A stretch of DNA of 64,000 nucleotides from Antarctobacter sediminis (GCF_019218285.1 NZ_JAHUZG010000002.1:1116001-1180000); one strand, 5' to 3'. Numbered from the stretch's first letter, positions 17,884 to 26,921 are shown. Numbers and translations are program-made. Notes: generated by a model from the sequence alone, not told the origin.

Positions 17884-18825
17884 TCAGTTTCCGCGCGGCA
17901 GCTCCTGCACCTCGATGCCGGGAAAAAGATGCGCGATCGAGCGTTGATATTCCTGCGGTTGCGCGCCCATCGCGGCGAACCTGTCCGGCAACGGCGTTTC
18001 GATCAGCTCGATCATGTCCAACCCGGCGCGGGCGCCCTCTCGCAGGGTCTTGTCCAGCCATGTCAGGTAGTCACGGGTCTGGGTGATGGCGGCCCCCGTG
18101 GGATCGGCCGGGCCGTGGCCCGGGATCACCAGCGCAGGGCGTTCCGCCTGAAGCGCATCCAGCGCGCCCTGCCAGCGCGGCAGGTCTGCGCTTGGCGTGG
18201 TGGGCGCGCGGTTGTGAAACACGAGGTCTCCGGCGATCAGCGTCCCGGTCCGACGGTCCAGCAGCGCCAGATCGGCCACGGTGTGCCCACCCAGCGGCAG
18301 GGCAAGGAAATCGCGCCCGTCCAGCCGTACGTCGCCCCCGGGCAGCACGTCGGTCGGCGGCACCACCTCGGTGCCGCGCATCCAGTCACCCAGAAGGCGG
18401 TACATGTTGTCGGCAAAACCTTCGCCTTCGGCCAGCGCGGCCTGCCGGGTTTCGCCCAGCGCGTGGATCGGCGTTCCGGCAAAGACCTGATTGCCAAAGA
18501 AATGGTCCGGGTGGTGATGCGTGTTCACCACCGCCGAGATGCCGCGGATGTCGAGACTGCGCGCCAGCGTCACCAGCGCCTCGCCATAGCGGCGGGACGA
18601 TCCGGTGTCGATCAGGATCAACCCGCTGTCCCCCTTGATGAAAACCACGTTCACGATGGCGCCGCCGTTTTCCATCGTGAAGTATTCGGTCGATCCTTCG
18701 ACCATCCAGATACCGTCCGTGACCGGCTTGGCGGTCAGGTCATAGCTCAGCCGCGCCTGGGCAAAGGCGCGCGGGGCCAGCGGCAGGCTTGCCAGCAGGC
18801 CAAGGGCAGTACGTCTGGTCAGCAT
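17884..18825 (-). CDS. Quinoprotein relay system zinc metallohydrolase
   Basis: 313 residues. A twin-arginine style signal (LTRRTALGLLASLPLA) is followed by a metallo-beta-lactamase fold with HHHPDH at residues 103-108, LPLGGHTVADL and VIPGHGP supplying the remaining metal ligands. Members next to PQQ dehydrogenases and SoxYZ-like carriers are known as quinoprotein relay hydrolases, related to SoxH. The start codon overlaps the stop of the SoxYZ-like gene by one base (TGATG), so they are coupled. It may act on a cysteine-bound adduct of the carrier; this is inference. Confidence 0.88.
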   Translation of the reverse strand: MLTRRTALGLLASLPLAPRAFAQARLSYDLTAKPVTDGIWMVEGSTEYFTMENGGAIVNVVFIKGDSGLILIDTGSSRRYGEALVTLARSLDIRGISAVVNTHHHPDHFFGNQVFAGTPIHALGETRQAALAEGEGFADNMYRLLGDWMRGTEVVPPTDVLPGGDVRLDGRDFLALPLGGHTVADLALLDRRTGTLIAGDLVFHNRAPTTPSADLPRWQGALDALQAERPALVIPGHGPADPTGAAITQTRDYLTWLDKTLREGARAGLDMIELIETPLPDRFAAMGAQPQEYQRSIAHLFPGIEVQELPRGN

Positions 18826-19610
18826 CAGTTCAGTTCACCTTCGCTCAGCAGGCCGCGGATCTTGTTGCCGTTGTTGTCGCGCCCGACCACCTTGACCGAA
18901 GCCGGCAGCGCGCCTTCGGCAAAGTAGAAGGTAAAGGCCGGATCCTCGTTCACCGGTTCGCGCAATTCCAGCCGCGCCAGTGCAGTGCCATCCTCGGCCT
19001 GAAGGGCAAGATCCTCGATGATGAAAACGGGAATGCCGTCGGCCAGACCGGTGTCCATCGGGTGATCGACCACCAGCCGCGCGCGGCCCGCCGCCGCCCA
19101 AAGCCGTCCGTGCACCTCGCCCAGCTTTTCCTCCCAGTCATCCGAAGCATAGGCATGGGCCGGCGCAGTACAGCCGCCACCGGCGGCGTCGATATAGGCC
19201 GAACCGACAAACCATTGACCGGATTTCGTTTCCACGCTGGCCCGGATGGCGGTGGCCTGATCGATCTTGAACCGCAGCGCCAGCTTGGCCTGCGCCTGTT
19301 GGGGGTAGTAGGTCAGAATATGCGGGATCGGGCCGTAGTCGGCGCTGACGACGATGCGCTTGACCTCGGGAATGGCGGTCGCGTCCACCAGCAGGGGCAC
19401 GTTCAAGCTATCCTCGGCAGAGACAGGTCCCCGCACCACGACGCGGTCATCGAACCGGATGTCGGCGGGATCACCCAGAAGTCCCTTCTGGTGATAATCC
19501 CACATGCCGGACTCCATCGGATCCTGCAAAGGGGTCTGCGGATCGTCGAGGGCAAGCGCGGCAGTGCCTGCAACGGCAAGAATCGCGGCAAACGCGGTAC
19601 GGAAAAACAT
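18825..19610 (-). CDS. Quinoprotein dehydrogenase-associated SoxYZ-like carrier
   Basis: 261 residues with a signal peptide (MFFRTAFAAILAVAGTAALA). The N-terminal two thirds resemble SoxY, ending in AAGGGCTAP where the SoxY swinging-arm cysteine motif would be; the C-terminal part (about residues 165-261) resembles SoxZ. Fusion in one chain is the mark of the family found next to PQQ dehydrogenases. The Cys is the expected attachment point of a covalently carried group. The start is chosen at ATG 19610, behind GGGAGG. No other sox genes are present, so thiosulfate oxidation is unlikely. Confidence 0.87.
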   Translation of the reverse strand: MFFRTAFAAILAVAGTAALALDDPQTPLQDPMESGMWDYHQKGLLGDPADIRFDDRVVVRGPVSAEDSLNVPLLVDATAIPEVKRIVVSADYGPIPHILTYYPQQAQAKLALRFKIDQATAIRASVETKSGQWFVGSAYIDAAGGGCTAPAHAYASDDWEEKLGEVHGRLWAAAGRARLVVDHPMDTGLADGIPVFIIEDLALQAEDGTALARLELREPVNEDPAFTFYFAEGALPASVKVVGRDNNGNKIRGLLSEGELN

Positions 19611-19675
19611 GGCGGACCCTCCCTGTCGTGCCATTCACCCGGCAGGCTAGCACGCGCCCCTCCGTGCATCACCTC

Positions 19676-19692
19676 GCCTATGGTCGTAGATT
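19676..19692 (-). promoter_or_regulatory. TACGACC-type operator candidate, SoxYZ promoter
   Basis: On the minus strand the core TACGACCA (19688-19681) followed by TAGG lies 71 bp before the SoxYZ-like start. It matches in orientation four other sites upstream of genes in this island. Confidence 0.45.
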
Positions 19693-19717
19693 CGGGGCGG
19701 TTTCGATCACATCCGCG

Positions 19718-20506
19718 TCAGGCCGCCGCCCTTTGCAAACGCCGCCAACGAGCGGATTGGGCCTCGGATGTCTGGACCACGAGGTATTCGATCAGCAGCA
19801 TGACGGCGACGAAACTAAGGCTGTAGGCCAGCACCGTGGCCGTATCGAACAGCTGGAAATACAAGTGGATCTGGAACCCGACACCGTTGCCCCGACCAAG
19901 GAATTCCACCACCAGCACGATCTTCCAGATCACGGCCAGCCCGTTGCGCACCGCCGTCGACAGGAACGGTGCCAATTGTGGCAACAAGACATGGCGGAAC
20001 CGCATCCAGCGCGACAGGCCAAAGACCTGCGCCATCTCGCCCACCTGCCGGTCGCGGGCGCGCACGCCTTCGCGCACGGTAACGACGACCATGGCGGTCT
20101 TGTTGACGGAAACCGCGACGATGGCGGCTACTTCGTTCAGACCGATCCAGAGATAGGCCAGAACGATGACCACCAGCGCGGGAAGGTTCAGAAAGACCAC
20201 CACCCATGGATCGACCCACGTGTTCAACCTGGGATACAGCCCCAGCAGCACCCCGAGAACCGAGCCGATTCCCATGGCAAAGACAAAGGCCGCGATCACG
20301 CGGCTGAGCGTCATGCCCGTGTGAAGCCACAACTCGCCCGACGCGGCCTCGGCCGCGATCACGGTCCAGACCTGTTGCGGGGTCGGCAGGATGTCGGGGT
20401 CGGCCATGGACAGGGCCCCCAGCCACCAGACCGCGACAAGACCGGCCAGTGACACCACGATCACCAGCGGGTTGCGCGCATGTTCCGGTCTGGCGGGAAT
20501 GCCCAT
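19718..20506 (-). CDS. ABC transporter permease, SsuC/TauC type
   Basis: 262 residues with about six membrane helices. The EAA-type loop is seen at VFGLSRWMRFRHVLLPQLAP. It belongs to the nitrate/sulfonate/taurine importer permeases. The start is ATG at 20506 behind GGAGGAG; upstream in-frame Mets lack a ribosome site. No ATPase or binding protein is next to it: the only candidates of matching type are at 34609-36228, 14 kb away in the same island. It is upstream of the SoxYZ-like gene in the same direction (107 bp), and divergent from the NosR-like gene. The substrate is unknown. Confidence 0.85.
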   Translation of the reverse strand: MGIPARPEHARNPLVIVVSLAGLVAVWWLGALSMADPDILPTPQQVWTVIAAEAASGELWLHTGMTLSRVIAAFVFAMGIGSVLGVLLGLYPRLNTWVDPWVVVFLNLPALVVIVLAYLWIGLNEVAAIVAVSVNKTAMVVVTVREGVRARDRQVGEMAQVFGLSRWMRFRHVLLPQLAPFLSTAVRNGLAVIWKIVLVVEFLGRGNGVGFQIHLYFQLFDTATVLAYSLSFVAVMLLIEYLVVQTSEAQSARWRRLQRAAA

Positions 20507-20555
20507 GTCTCCTCCTGCCCACATGGGACCGCGCGGACCCCCTGTTGGCAAATGG

Positions 20556-20568
20556 GACCAAGGTCGTA
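20556..20568. promoter_or_regulatory. Operator candidate between permease and NosR-like gene
   Basis: The palindrome GACCAAGGTC (20556-20565) continues into GTA. On the minus strand this reads TACGACCTTGGTC, 55 bp before the permease start; the NosR-like start is 37 bp to the other side. The same 10-bp palindrome recurs at 29809-29818 in the next divergent promoter of the island. Confidence 0.5.
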
Positions 20569-20604
20569 GTTGGGAGGATCAAAGAGGCCCCCTACGGTCC
20601 TGCC

Positions 20605-22674
20605 ATGCGGTTTTTCCTGTCTCTCCTGCTTGGTTTTCTTTTGCTGGCCGGTCCTCTGCGGGCCGAACCGCTGACGCGAGAGGCGCTGGCCGACCAGATC
20701 ATTCCGCCCTTCCTGCTGGGTGAGCCGGTCAATGACAAAGGCGTCTGGACGCTGGAAAACGCAGGCGGGATCACGGCGGGCTATGTTTTTGAAACGGAAC
20801 CGCTTGCGCCGCTTCCCGGGTTTTCCGGCGCGCCGATCAACGCGCTGGTCATGCTGGACCTCGAGGGGCGGTTTCTGGATGTAAAACTGATCGCGCATAA
20901 CGAGCCGATCTTTGTCTCGGGCCTTGGACAAGCGGCCTTTGAGCAGTTTTTCACCCAGTACAGGGGCCATGCGATTTCCGCGCCGATGGTGGTGGGCACC
21001 CCCTATGGCGAAAGCGGGGGCACCAGCGCGCTGGTCTATCTTGACGGCGTGACCAAGGCGACGGCCAGCGTGCGGATCGCGCATGAGTCGATCCTTGCCG
21101 CGACCTTGCAGGTGGCCCGCGAAAAGATGCAGGGCGTGTCGACCCAGCCGCCTGCCTACCCCGATCCGAAGGTCGACGAGGCGCTGACATGGGCCGATCT
21201 TGTGGCGCAAGGGTTGGCCACCCGGCACCTTGTCACCAATGCCCAGATCGACGCGGCCTTTGCCGGAACCCTGTGGGAAGACGACGACCCGGACGCCAAA
21301 GCCGATCCGGAGGGTGCCTTTCTTGACCTGTGGATTGTCGACCTTGGCCCGCCTTCGATCGCGCGGGCGGTGCTGGACGCGGCCTCTTTTGCCGAGTTGC
21401 AGGAGTTCCTGACGATCTCGACCTTTGACGAGCCGATCCTGCTGATCGAGGCCGGGCGGCACGGGCTGGTGACAGAGGAGTTTGTCCGCAATACCTCACC
21501 CGACCTTATCAGCGCCGAGCAGTTTGGCCTGCCGGTGGCGCTGCGCGACAGTGACCTGCTGTTTTCGCTGAACGATTCGATGCCCGACCGGCTCAAGGAC
21601 GGGACCGCGATGATCCTGCGTACTGACCGGCGGCTGGGCTTCGATCCGACCGAGGACTGGACCCTGCATATCGAGGCCGTGCGCGAACATGGCTCTTTCA
21701 TGCCGCAGGTGGGCAGCGTGACGCTGTCTTCGACGCAGGCCACCGATGCCCGGTTCTTTGCCCGCGACGAAGTGCCGAAACCGCTGCCGCCGTGGCGCGG
21801 GGCGCTGCGGGAACGCCGGATTGACCTGATCGTGCTGGGCGCGGGGCTGGCGCTGTTGCTGCCGGTCCTGATGTGGCGGCAAAGCCAGTTGGCTGCGCTG
21901 CGCTGGTTCACGCCGGTGCGTCTGGGTCTGCTGGCGCTGATGACCGGCTTTGTCGGCTGGTGGGGCCAGGGGCAGCTGTCCATCGTGACCGTGATCGGCG
22001 TGGTCCGGGCCGCATGGGAAGGCGGCAGCTATGCTTTCCTGCTGTACGATCCGTTTTCGTTGCTGGTCTGGGCCGCGGCGATTGTCGGATTTGTCGTCTG
22101 GGGGCGGGCGCTTTTCTGCGGCTGGCTGTGCCCTTTCGGCGCGATGCAAGAGTTTGCGCATCACATCGGGCGTGCCTTGCGTCTGCCTCAGATCGAGGTT
22201 CCGGCCCGGTGGGACGCGCGGCTGAAAGGTGTGAAATACGTGGTGCTGGCCGGGTTGATCGGGCTGATCTTTGTCGCGCCCGGGGTGCTAGACACGGCGG
22301 CCGAGGTGGAACCGTTCAAGACGGCCGTGACCACCTTTTTCGTCCGCGAATGGTACTATGTCGCTTATGCTGCGGGGCTGTTGCTGTTGTCGGCGGTGCT
22401 GTTCAAGGGCTTTTGCCGCTACATCTGCCCATTGGGCGCGCTGATGGCGTTGGGCGGTGTGCTGCGCGGGCGTGACTGGATCGCGCGGCGGGCGGAATGC
22501 GGCAGCCCGTGCCAGCTGTGTTCGGTGCGCTGCAAGTATCAGGCGATCCCCCGAACGGGCAAGATCGACTATGCCGAATGCTTTGGCTGTCTGGACTGCG
22601 TGAAGATCCACGACGACCCGGCGCAATGTGTGCCGCTGGTCCTGAAGGCACGCGAGCGGAGGAAGGCGGCATGA
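20605..22674 (+). CDS. NosR/NirI-like flavinylated iron-sulfur membrane protein
   Basis: 689 residues. After a signal segment comes a periplasmic FMN-binding domain with the flavinylation motif DGVTKAT (Asp147 to Thr153), the target of ApbE. Five membrane helices follow from about residue 410, with CGWLCPFGA and CRYICPLGA near the membrane, then a cytoplasmic region with two cysteine clusters (CGSPCQLCSVRC and CFGCLDCVKIHDDPAQC) that can hold two 4Fe-4S centres. Such proteins move electrons across the membrane to periplasmic partners. No nos or nir genes are here, so its job is within the quinoprotein island. apbE overlaps it by four bases. Confidence 0.9.
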   Translation: MRFFLSLLLGFLLLAGPLRAEPLTREALADQIIPPFLLGEPVNDKGVWTLENAGGITAGYVFETEPLAPLPGFSGAPINALVMLDLEGRFLDVKLIAHNEPIFVSGLGQAAFEQFFTQYRGHAISAPMVVGTPYGESGGTSALVYLDGVTKATASVRIAHESILAATLQVAREKMQGVSTQPPAYPDPKVDEALTWADLVAQGLATRHLVTNAQIDAAFAGTLWEDDDPDAKADPEGAFLDLWIVDLGPPSIARAVLDAASFAELQEFLTISTFDEPILLIEAGRHGLVTEEFVRNTSPDLISAEQFGLPVALRDSDLLFSLNDSMPDRLKDGTAMILRTDRRLGFDPTEDWTLHIEAVREHGSFMPQVGSVTLSSTQATDARFFARDEVPKPLPPWRGALRERRIDLIVLGAGLALLLPVLMWRQSQLAALRWFTPVRLGLLALMTGFVGWWGQGQLSIVTVIGVVRAAWEGGSYAFLLYDPFSLLVWAAAIVGFVVWGRALFCGWLCPFGAMQEFAHHIGRALRLPQIEVPARWDARLKGVKYVVLAGLIGLIFVAPGVLDTAAEVEPFKTAVTTFFVREWYYVAYAAGLLLLSAVLFKGFCRYICPLGALMALGGVLRGRDWIARRAECGSPCQLCSVRCKYQAIPRTGKIDYAECFGCLDCVKIHDDPAQCVPLVLKARERRKAA

Positions 22675-23543
22675 AACGGCGCAGATTCCTGACTTTGGCC
22701 GCAGCCTTTGCCGGCGCGCCCCTGACCGGGCAGGCCGCAAGCTGGACCGGGCGGGCCTTGGGGGCTGATGCAGCGATTACGCTTTTTGGGCCGGCGGAGC
22801 GGACCGAGCGCCTGCTGGCCGCCCTGCCGGGGATGTTGTCCGGCATCGAAGGCCAGTTCAGCCTTTATGATCCGGACTCCACCCTCGCCCGGCTGAACCG
22901 CGCCGGTCAGTGGCCTTGCGGCCCGTATTTCCGGACCCTGCTCGAAGCCTGTGACAAGGCCTGGCGGTTGACGGACGGGTTGTTCGATCCGACGGTTCAA
23001 CCCTTGTGGCAAGCACTTGCCCGCGGCAAAGACCCGGCCCCCGCCCGCCGCCTGATCGGCTGGGAACAGGTGCAGGTCCCGGCTGTGGGGCCGGTGACGC
23101 TTGGCCCGGGTCAGCAAATGACCCTGAACGGAATTGCGCAGGGGTTTGCGACCGAGACTATCGCCGCAGCCCTGCAAAAGCGCGGCTTTGAAAAGGCGCT
23201 GATCCATATCGGCGAGCATCAGGCATTGGGCGGAGCCTTCGATCTGCGGATGGAGGACCCGGAGTTCGGGATGTTCTCGGCGCTGGAGCTGTCAAACAGG
23301 GCCGTGGCCACCTCCAGCCCCGGCGCGCTGCGGCTTGGCGGCACCGGGCACATCCTGTCTCCGGACGGGCGCGCGCCGCTTTGGTCCACGGTCAGCATCG
23401 AGGCCGATGGCGCGACCATGGCGGATGCCCTGTCAACGGCGGCGGTGTTCATGGACCTGCCCCGATTGCGGCGATTGAAACAGGAGGCGAGGCTGCACCG
23501 GATCACCGTGTTGGACGACCAAGGGAATCTGCGCAGCCTGTGA
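22671..23543 (+). CDS. apbE: FAD:protein FMN transferase
   Basis: 290 residues. Attaches FMN through a phosphoester to Thr or Ser of periplasmic flavoproteins. A Tat-like signal (MKRRRFLTLAAAFAGAP) is followed by the ApbE fold: FSLYDPDSTLARLN, LTLNGIAQGFATETI-like TLNGIAQGFATE and the metal site DGATMADALSTAA near the C-terminus. The ATG overlaps the stop of the NosR-like gene (ATGA), so its obvious substrate is the DGVTKAT motif there. Slightly shorter than the usual 310-350 residues. Confidence 0.92.
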   Translation: MKRRRFLTLAAAFAGAPLTGQAASWTGRALGADAAITLFGPAERTERLLAALPGMLSGIEGQFSLYDPDSTLARLNRAGQWPCGPYFRTLLEACDKAWRLTDGLFDPTVQPLWQALARGKDPAPARRLIGWEQVQVPAVGPVTLGPGQQMTLNGIAQGFATETIAAALQKRGFEKALIHIGEHQALGGAFDLRMEDPEFGMFSALELSNRAVATSSPGALRLGGTGHILSPDGRAPLWSTVSIEADGATMADALSTAAVFMDLPRLRRLKQEARLHRITVLDDQGNLRSL

Positions 23544-23604
23544 CGGGGGCGCTGCCCCCATCTCCCTGCGGTCGATTCCCCCGGAGTATTTCAACCAAGA
23601 AGAA
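23544..23604 (+). repeat. Dispersed palindromic element, copy C
   Basis: A GGGGGCGCTGCCCCC stem begins next to the apbE stop; after a spacer the core TCCCCCG-GAGTATTT-CAA-CCAAGAAGAA follows (core 23584-23604). The arrangement is the same as in copy A at 11425-11484. Confidence 0.7.
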
Positions 23605-23622
23605 GCCCGGGCGTCGGGACAC

Positions 23623-23656
23623 AAAAAAACCCCCGGGCGCTGTGACCGGGGGTTTT
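23623..23656. terminator. Bidirectional terminator between apbE and coxM
   Basis: AAAAAACCCCCGG and CCGGGGGTTTT enclose a nine-base loop. It has T-tracts on both strands (seven T on the minus strand) and serves two convergent operons. Confidence 0.85.
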
Positions 23657-23677
23657 CCTTTGTAGGTGGGCCGCACC

Positions 23678-24469
23678 TTAGCTGGCGGCGGCAACCGCGC
23701 GTTTGGTCATCACGCCGACAAGATGGGCGCGATAGGCGCCGGTGCCGTGCAGATCCGAGATCATGCCATCGGCTGGCACCGAAAGACCGGCCACGGCATC
23801 GGGCGAGAAGTTCGCCGAGAGTGCCTCTTCGGCCTCGGTCCAGCGGAACACGCCGTCTTCGGACGCGCCGGTGACGGCAACGCGCACGCCATCGGCCCCC
23901 TTGGACACGAAAACAGCCGTCAGCGCAAAGCGCGAGGCGGGCTGTTCGAACTTGGCGTAGCCGGCGACCTCGGGGACCGGGAAGCGGACCGAGGTGATGA
24001 TCTCACCCTCTTCCAGGGCGGTGGTGAACATGCCCTGGAAATAGTCATCCGCCGCGATTTCGCGGGTGTTGGTGACGATGGTCGCGCCGGAGCCAAGCGC
24101 CGCCGCCGGGTAGCAGGCGGACGGGTCGTTGTTGGCGAGGCTGCCGCCGATGGTGCCGCGGTTGCGGACCGCCGGATCGCCGATGCCACCGGCCAGTTTG
24201 GCGAGACCCGGATAATGCGCCGCCGCCTCTGCGGCGACGGTTGCATGGGTGGTGCCGCCGCCGATGCTGAGCGAGCCATCGTCATTGACGCAGACGCCCT
24301 TGATCTCGTCGATGGCCGAGAGGCTGACCAGCACCGAGGGGCTGGCCAGACGCTGTTTCAGCGTCGGGATCAGGGTTTGACCGCCGCCCAGCGCCTGGGC
24401 GTCTTCCTGGCCAAGTGCCGCGGCTGCATCCGCCACGCTGGTCGGCCGAACCATATCGAAAGAATACAT
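23678..24469 (-). CDS. coxM: Molybdenum hydroxylase FAD subunit (CoxM family)
   Basis: 263 residues, the medium subunit of a CoxSLM-type enzyme. FAD-binding motifs are GGGQTLIPTLK (about residue 28) and TIGGSLANNDPS (about residue 106). Transfers electrons from the 2Fe-2S centres of CoxS to an acceptor. Last gene of the run pedF-xoxJ-coxG-coxS-coxL-coxM on the minus strand; 57 bp after coxL, with AGGAGG before its start. Ends at a strong two-way terminator. Confidence 0.9.
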   Translation of the reverse strand: MYSFDMVRPTSVADAAAALGQEDAQALGGGQTLIPTLKQRLASPSVLVSLSAIDEIKGVCVNDDGSLSIGGGTTHATVAAEAAAHYPGLAKLAGGIGDPAVRNRGTIGGSLANNDPSACYPAAALGSGATIVTNTREIAADDYFQGMFTTALEEGEIITSVRFPVPEVAGYAKFEQPASRFALTAVFVSKGADGVRVAVTGASEDGVFRWTEAEEALSANFSPDAVAGLSVPADGMISDLHGTGAYRAHLVGVMTKRAVAAAS

Positions 24470-24526
24470 TTCTTATCCTCCTGTTGAGATCCCTCGGCCC
24501 GCTGTCGCAGGGGCCGGGGGCGGGGA

Positions 24527-26899
24527 TTATCCGTTCATCGCAGCCCAGACGCGCGCGGGCGACACGGGCATGTCGATGTGGTCGACCTTGTGGCCACCGG
24601 ACTGGAGCGCGTCGATCACCGCGTTGACCACTGTCGGCGGCGAACCGATGGCACCGGCCTCGCCACAGCCTTTGACACCCAGCGGGTTGTGCGTGCAAGG
24701 CGTCTGACAGGAATGGTCGACGGTGTAGTTCGCCATATGCGGCAGGTCATCGGCGCGCGGCATCGCGTAATCCATGTAGGACGCGCTGAGCAGCTGGCCG
24801 GTTTCCGGGTCATAGGCGCAGTTTTCCAGCAGTGCCTGGCCGATACCCTGGGCGATCCCGCCATGCACCTGGCCTTCGACGATCATCGGGTTGATGACAT
24901 TGCCGAAGTCGTCGGCCGAGACGAACTTTTCGATGGTGACCTTGCCGGTTTCCGGGTCCACTTCGACCTCGCAGGCATAGGCGCCTGCCGGGTAGGTGAA
25001 GTTCGACGGATCGTAGAAGGCCGTTTCCTCAAGACCCGGTTCGATGTCGTCGAGCGGGTAGTTGTGCGGCACATAGGCGGCAAGCGTCACATCCCCCCAG
25101 GCCACGGATTTATCCGTGCCCGCGACCGAGAACTGACCGTCCTTCAGCTCGATATCGGCCTCGGAGGCCTCGAGCAGGTGAGAGGCGATCTTCTTGGCCT
25201 TGTTGATGATCTTCTCGGTTGCGCGAACCATGGCCGAACCGCAGACCGCGATGGACCGCGAGCCGTAGGTGCCCATGCCGAAGGGGATCTTGGAACTGTC
25301 ACCATGGACGATGTCGATCATCGATTCGTCGATACCCAGCATCTCGGCCACGACCTGCGGGAACACGGTTTCGTGGCCCTGGCCGTGGCTGTGTGCGCCG
25401 ACCATGACGCTGATGGAACCGGTGGCATTCACGCGGACCGTGGCGGCATCATACAGACCCGCACGCGCGCCAAGCTGACCCACAAGGTTCGACGGCGCGA
25501 TGCCGCAGGCCTCGATGAAGCAGTTCACGCCAAATCCGCGCAGCTTGCCATTGGCCTCGGAGGCCGCGCGGCGGGCCGCGAAACCGGGCAGGTCCATCAG
25601 CTCTTCCATCTTGGCCATGGTGGCCTCGTAATCCCCGGTGTCATAGGCCACCGCGACGGGGGTCTCGTAGGGGAATTGGGTGATGAAGTTCTGACGGCGC
25701 AGCGCGATCGGGTCGACACCCAGTTCGCGGGCGGCCTTGTCGATCACACGCTCCAGCTGGAACGTCGCCTCGGGGCGACCAGCGCCGCGATAGGCATCCA
25801 CCGGAACCGTGGTGGTGAAGACCGCCTTGACGTTCACTTGCACGGCGGGCGTCTTGTAGTTGCCGGCCATCAGGGTGCCGTGCAGCCATGTGGGCACGGA
25901 CGAGGCGAAGGTCGACAGGTAGGCGCCCATGTTCGCCATCGTGTCAGTGCGGACGGCGGTAAAGTTGTTGTCCGCATCCAGCGCCAGTTCGATCTTGGTG
26001 ACGTGGTCACGACCGTGGCAATCCGACATGAAGGCCTCGGACCGGGTCGAGGTCCACTTGACCGGGCGGTTGCAGGCCTTGGCGGCAAAGGTGCAGAAAG
26101 CTTCTTCGGCGTAGTGGAAGATCTTGGTGCCGAAACCGCCGCCCACGTCCGGGGCCACCACGCGCAGCTTGTGCTCCGGAATGCCAAGGACAAAGGCGCC
26201 CATCAAAAGCCGGATCACATGCGGGTTCTGCGAGGTGGTGTAGAGCGTCGATTCATCGTTGGCGCGGGCATAGTCGCCCACCGCCACGCGCGGCTCCATC
26301 GGGTTGGCCACCAATCGCTGGTTGACGAGGTTCAGCGTGGTCACATGCGCCGCTTCGGCAAAGGCCTTGTCGGTGGTTTCCGTGTCGGTGCCGAACTGCC
26401 AGTCATAGCAGAGGTTGTCGGACAGATCGTCGTGCACCTTGGTGGCGCCATCGGCGAGAGCTGCGGCCATGTCGACCACGGCGGGAAGTTCCTCGATCTC
26501 GACCTCGATGGCCTCGGCGGCGGTGCGCGCCTCTTCGAGGCTGTCGGCAACAACCGCGGCGATCGGATCACCGACGTGGCGAACCTTGCCCTGGGCCAGA
26601 ACCGGGTGTGCCGGTTCCTTCATCGGGTCACCGTTTTTGTCGGTCACCTGCCAGCCGCAGGGGAGCCCGCCCACGCCTTCGAAATCGGCGCCGGTGAAGA
26701 TGCGCACGACGCCCGGCATGGCCGCGGCCGCCGAGGTGTCGATGCTGACGATCTTGCCATGCGCCATGTCCGAGCGCAGGAAGTGCACATAGGCCTGACC
26801 GTGGATATTGATGTCGTCGGTATAATTCCCGGCACCAGTCAGAAAGCGGACGTCCTCGCGCCGCTTCGGGCTTGCGCCAATGCCATGATCCTTCGGCAT
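24527..26899 (-). CDS. coxL: Molybdenum hydroxylase catalytic subunit, form II CoxL type
   Basis: 790 residues. Binds the molybdopterin cytosine dinucleotide cofactor. The active-site loop reads AYRGAGR (residues 369-375), the form II signature; form I CO dehydrogenases have AYxCSFR with the Cys that binds copper. GGGFGTK lies near residue 253 and the C-terminal KGCGEAGAIGSP contains the catalytic Glu. True CO oxidation is therefore doubtful. Because the operon also has pedF and xoxJ, an aldehyde made by a PQQ alcohol dehydrogenase is a more likely substrate; this is inference. No CoxD/CoxF/XdhC maturation genes are in the window. Confidence 0.9.
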   Translation of the reverse strand: MPKDHGIGASPKRREDVRFLTGAGNYTDDINIHGQAYVHFLRSDMAHGKIVSIDTSAAAAMPGVVRIFTGADFEGVGGLPCGWQVTDKNGDPMKEPAHPVLAQGKVRHVGDPIAAVVADSLEEARTAAEAIEVEIEELPAVVDMAAALADGATKVHDDLSDNLCYDWQFGTDTETTDKAFAEAAHVTTLNLVNQRLVANPMEPRVAVGDYARANDESTLYTTSQNPHVIRLLMGAFVLGIPEHKLRVVAPDVGGGFGTKIFHYAEEAFCTFAAKACNRPVKWTSTRSEAFMSDCHGRDHVTKIELALDADNNFTAVRTDTMANMGAYLSTFASSVPTWLHGTLMAGNYKTPAVQVNVKAVFTTTVPVDAYRGAGRPEATFQLERVIDKAARELGVDPIALRRQNFITQFPYETPVAVAYDTGDYEATMAKMEELMDLPGFAARRAASEANGKLRGFGVNCFIEACGIAPSNLVGQLGARAGLYDAATVRVNATGSISVMVGAHSHGQGHETVFPQVVAEMLGIDESMIDIVHGDSSKIPFGMGTYGSRSIAVCGSAMVRATEKIINKAKKIASHLLEASEADIELKDGQFSVAGTDKSVAWGDVTLAAYVPHNYPLDDIEPGLEETAFYDPSNFTYPAGAYACEVEVDPETGKVTIEKFVSADDFGNVINPMIVEGQVHGGIAQGIGQALLENCAYDPETGQLLSASYMDYAMPRADDLPHMANYTVDHSCQTPCTHNPLGVKGCGEAGAIGSPPTVVNAVIDALQSGGHKVDHIDMPVSPARVWAAMNG

Positions 26900-26921
26900 G
26901 GTCTTTCCTCCCTTTGGGGTC

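Noticed and set aside
18825-19610. Part of a thiosulfate-oxidising Sox system
   Set aside because: No soxA, soxX, soxB or soxC is present; the fused SoxYZ-like form is known from quinoprotein loci.
20605-22674. True NosR of denitrification
   Set aside because: There is no nosZ, nosD, nosF or nosY nearby; the gene is coupled to apbE within the alcohol oxidation island.
24527-26899. CO dehydrogenase (true carboxydotrophy)
   Set aside because: The active-site loop is AYRGAGR and not AYxCSFR, the gene order is S-L-M, and the maturation genes coxD/E/F are absent.
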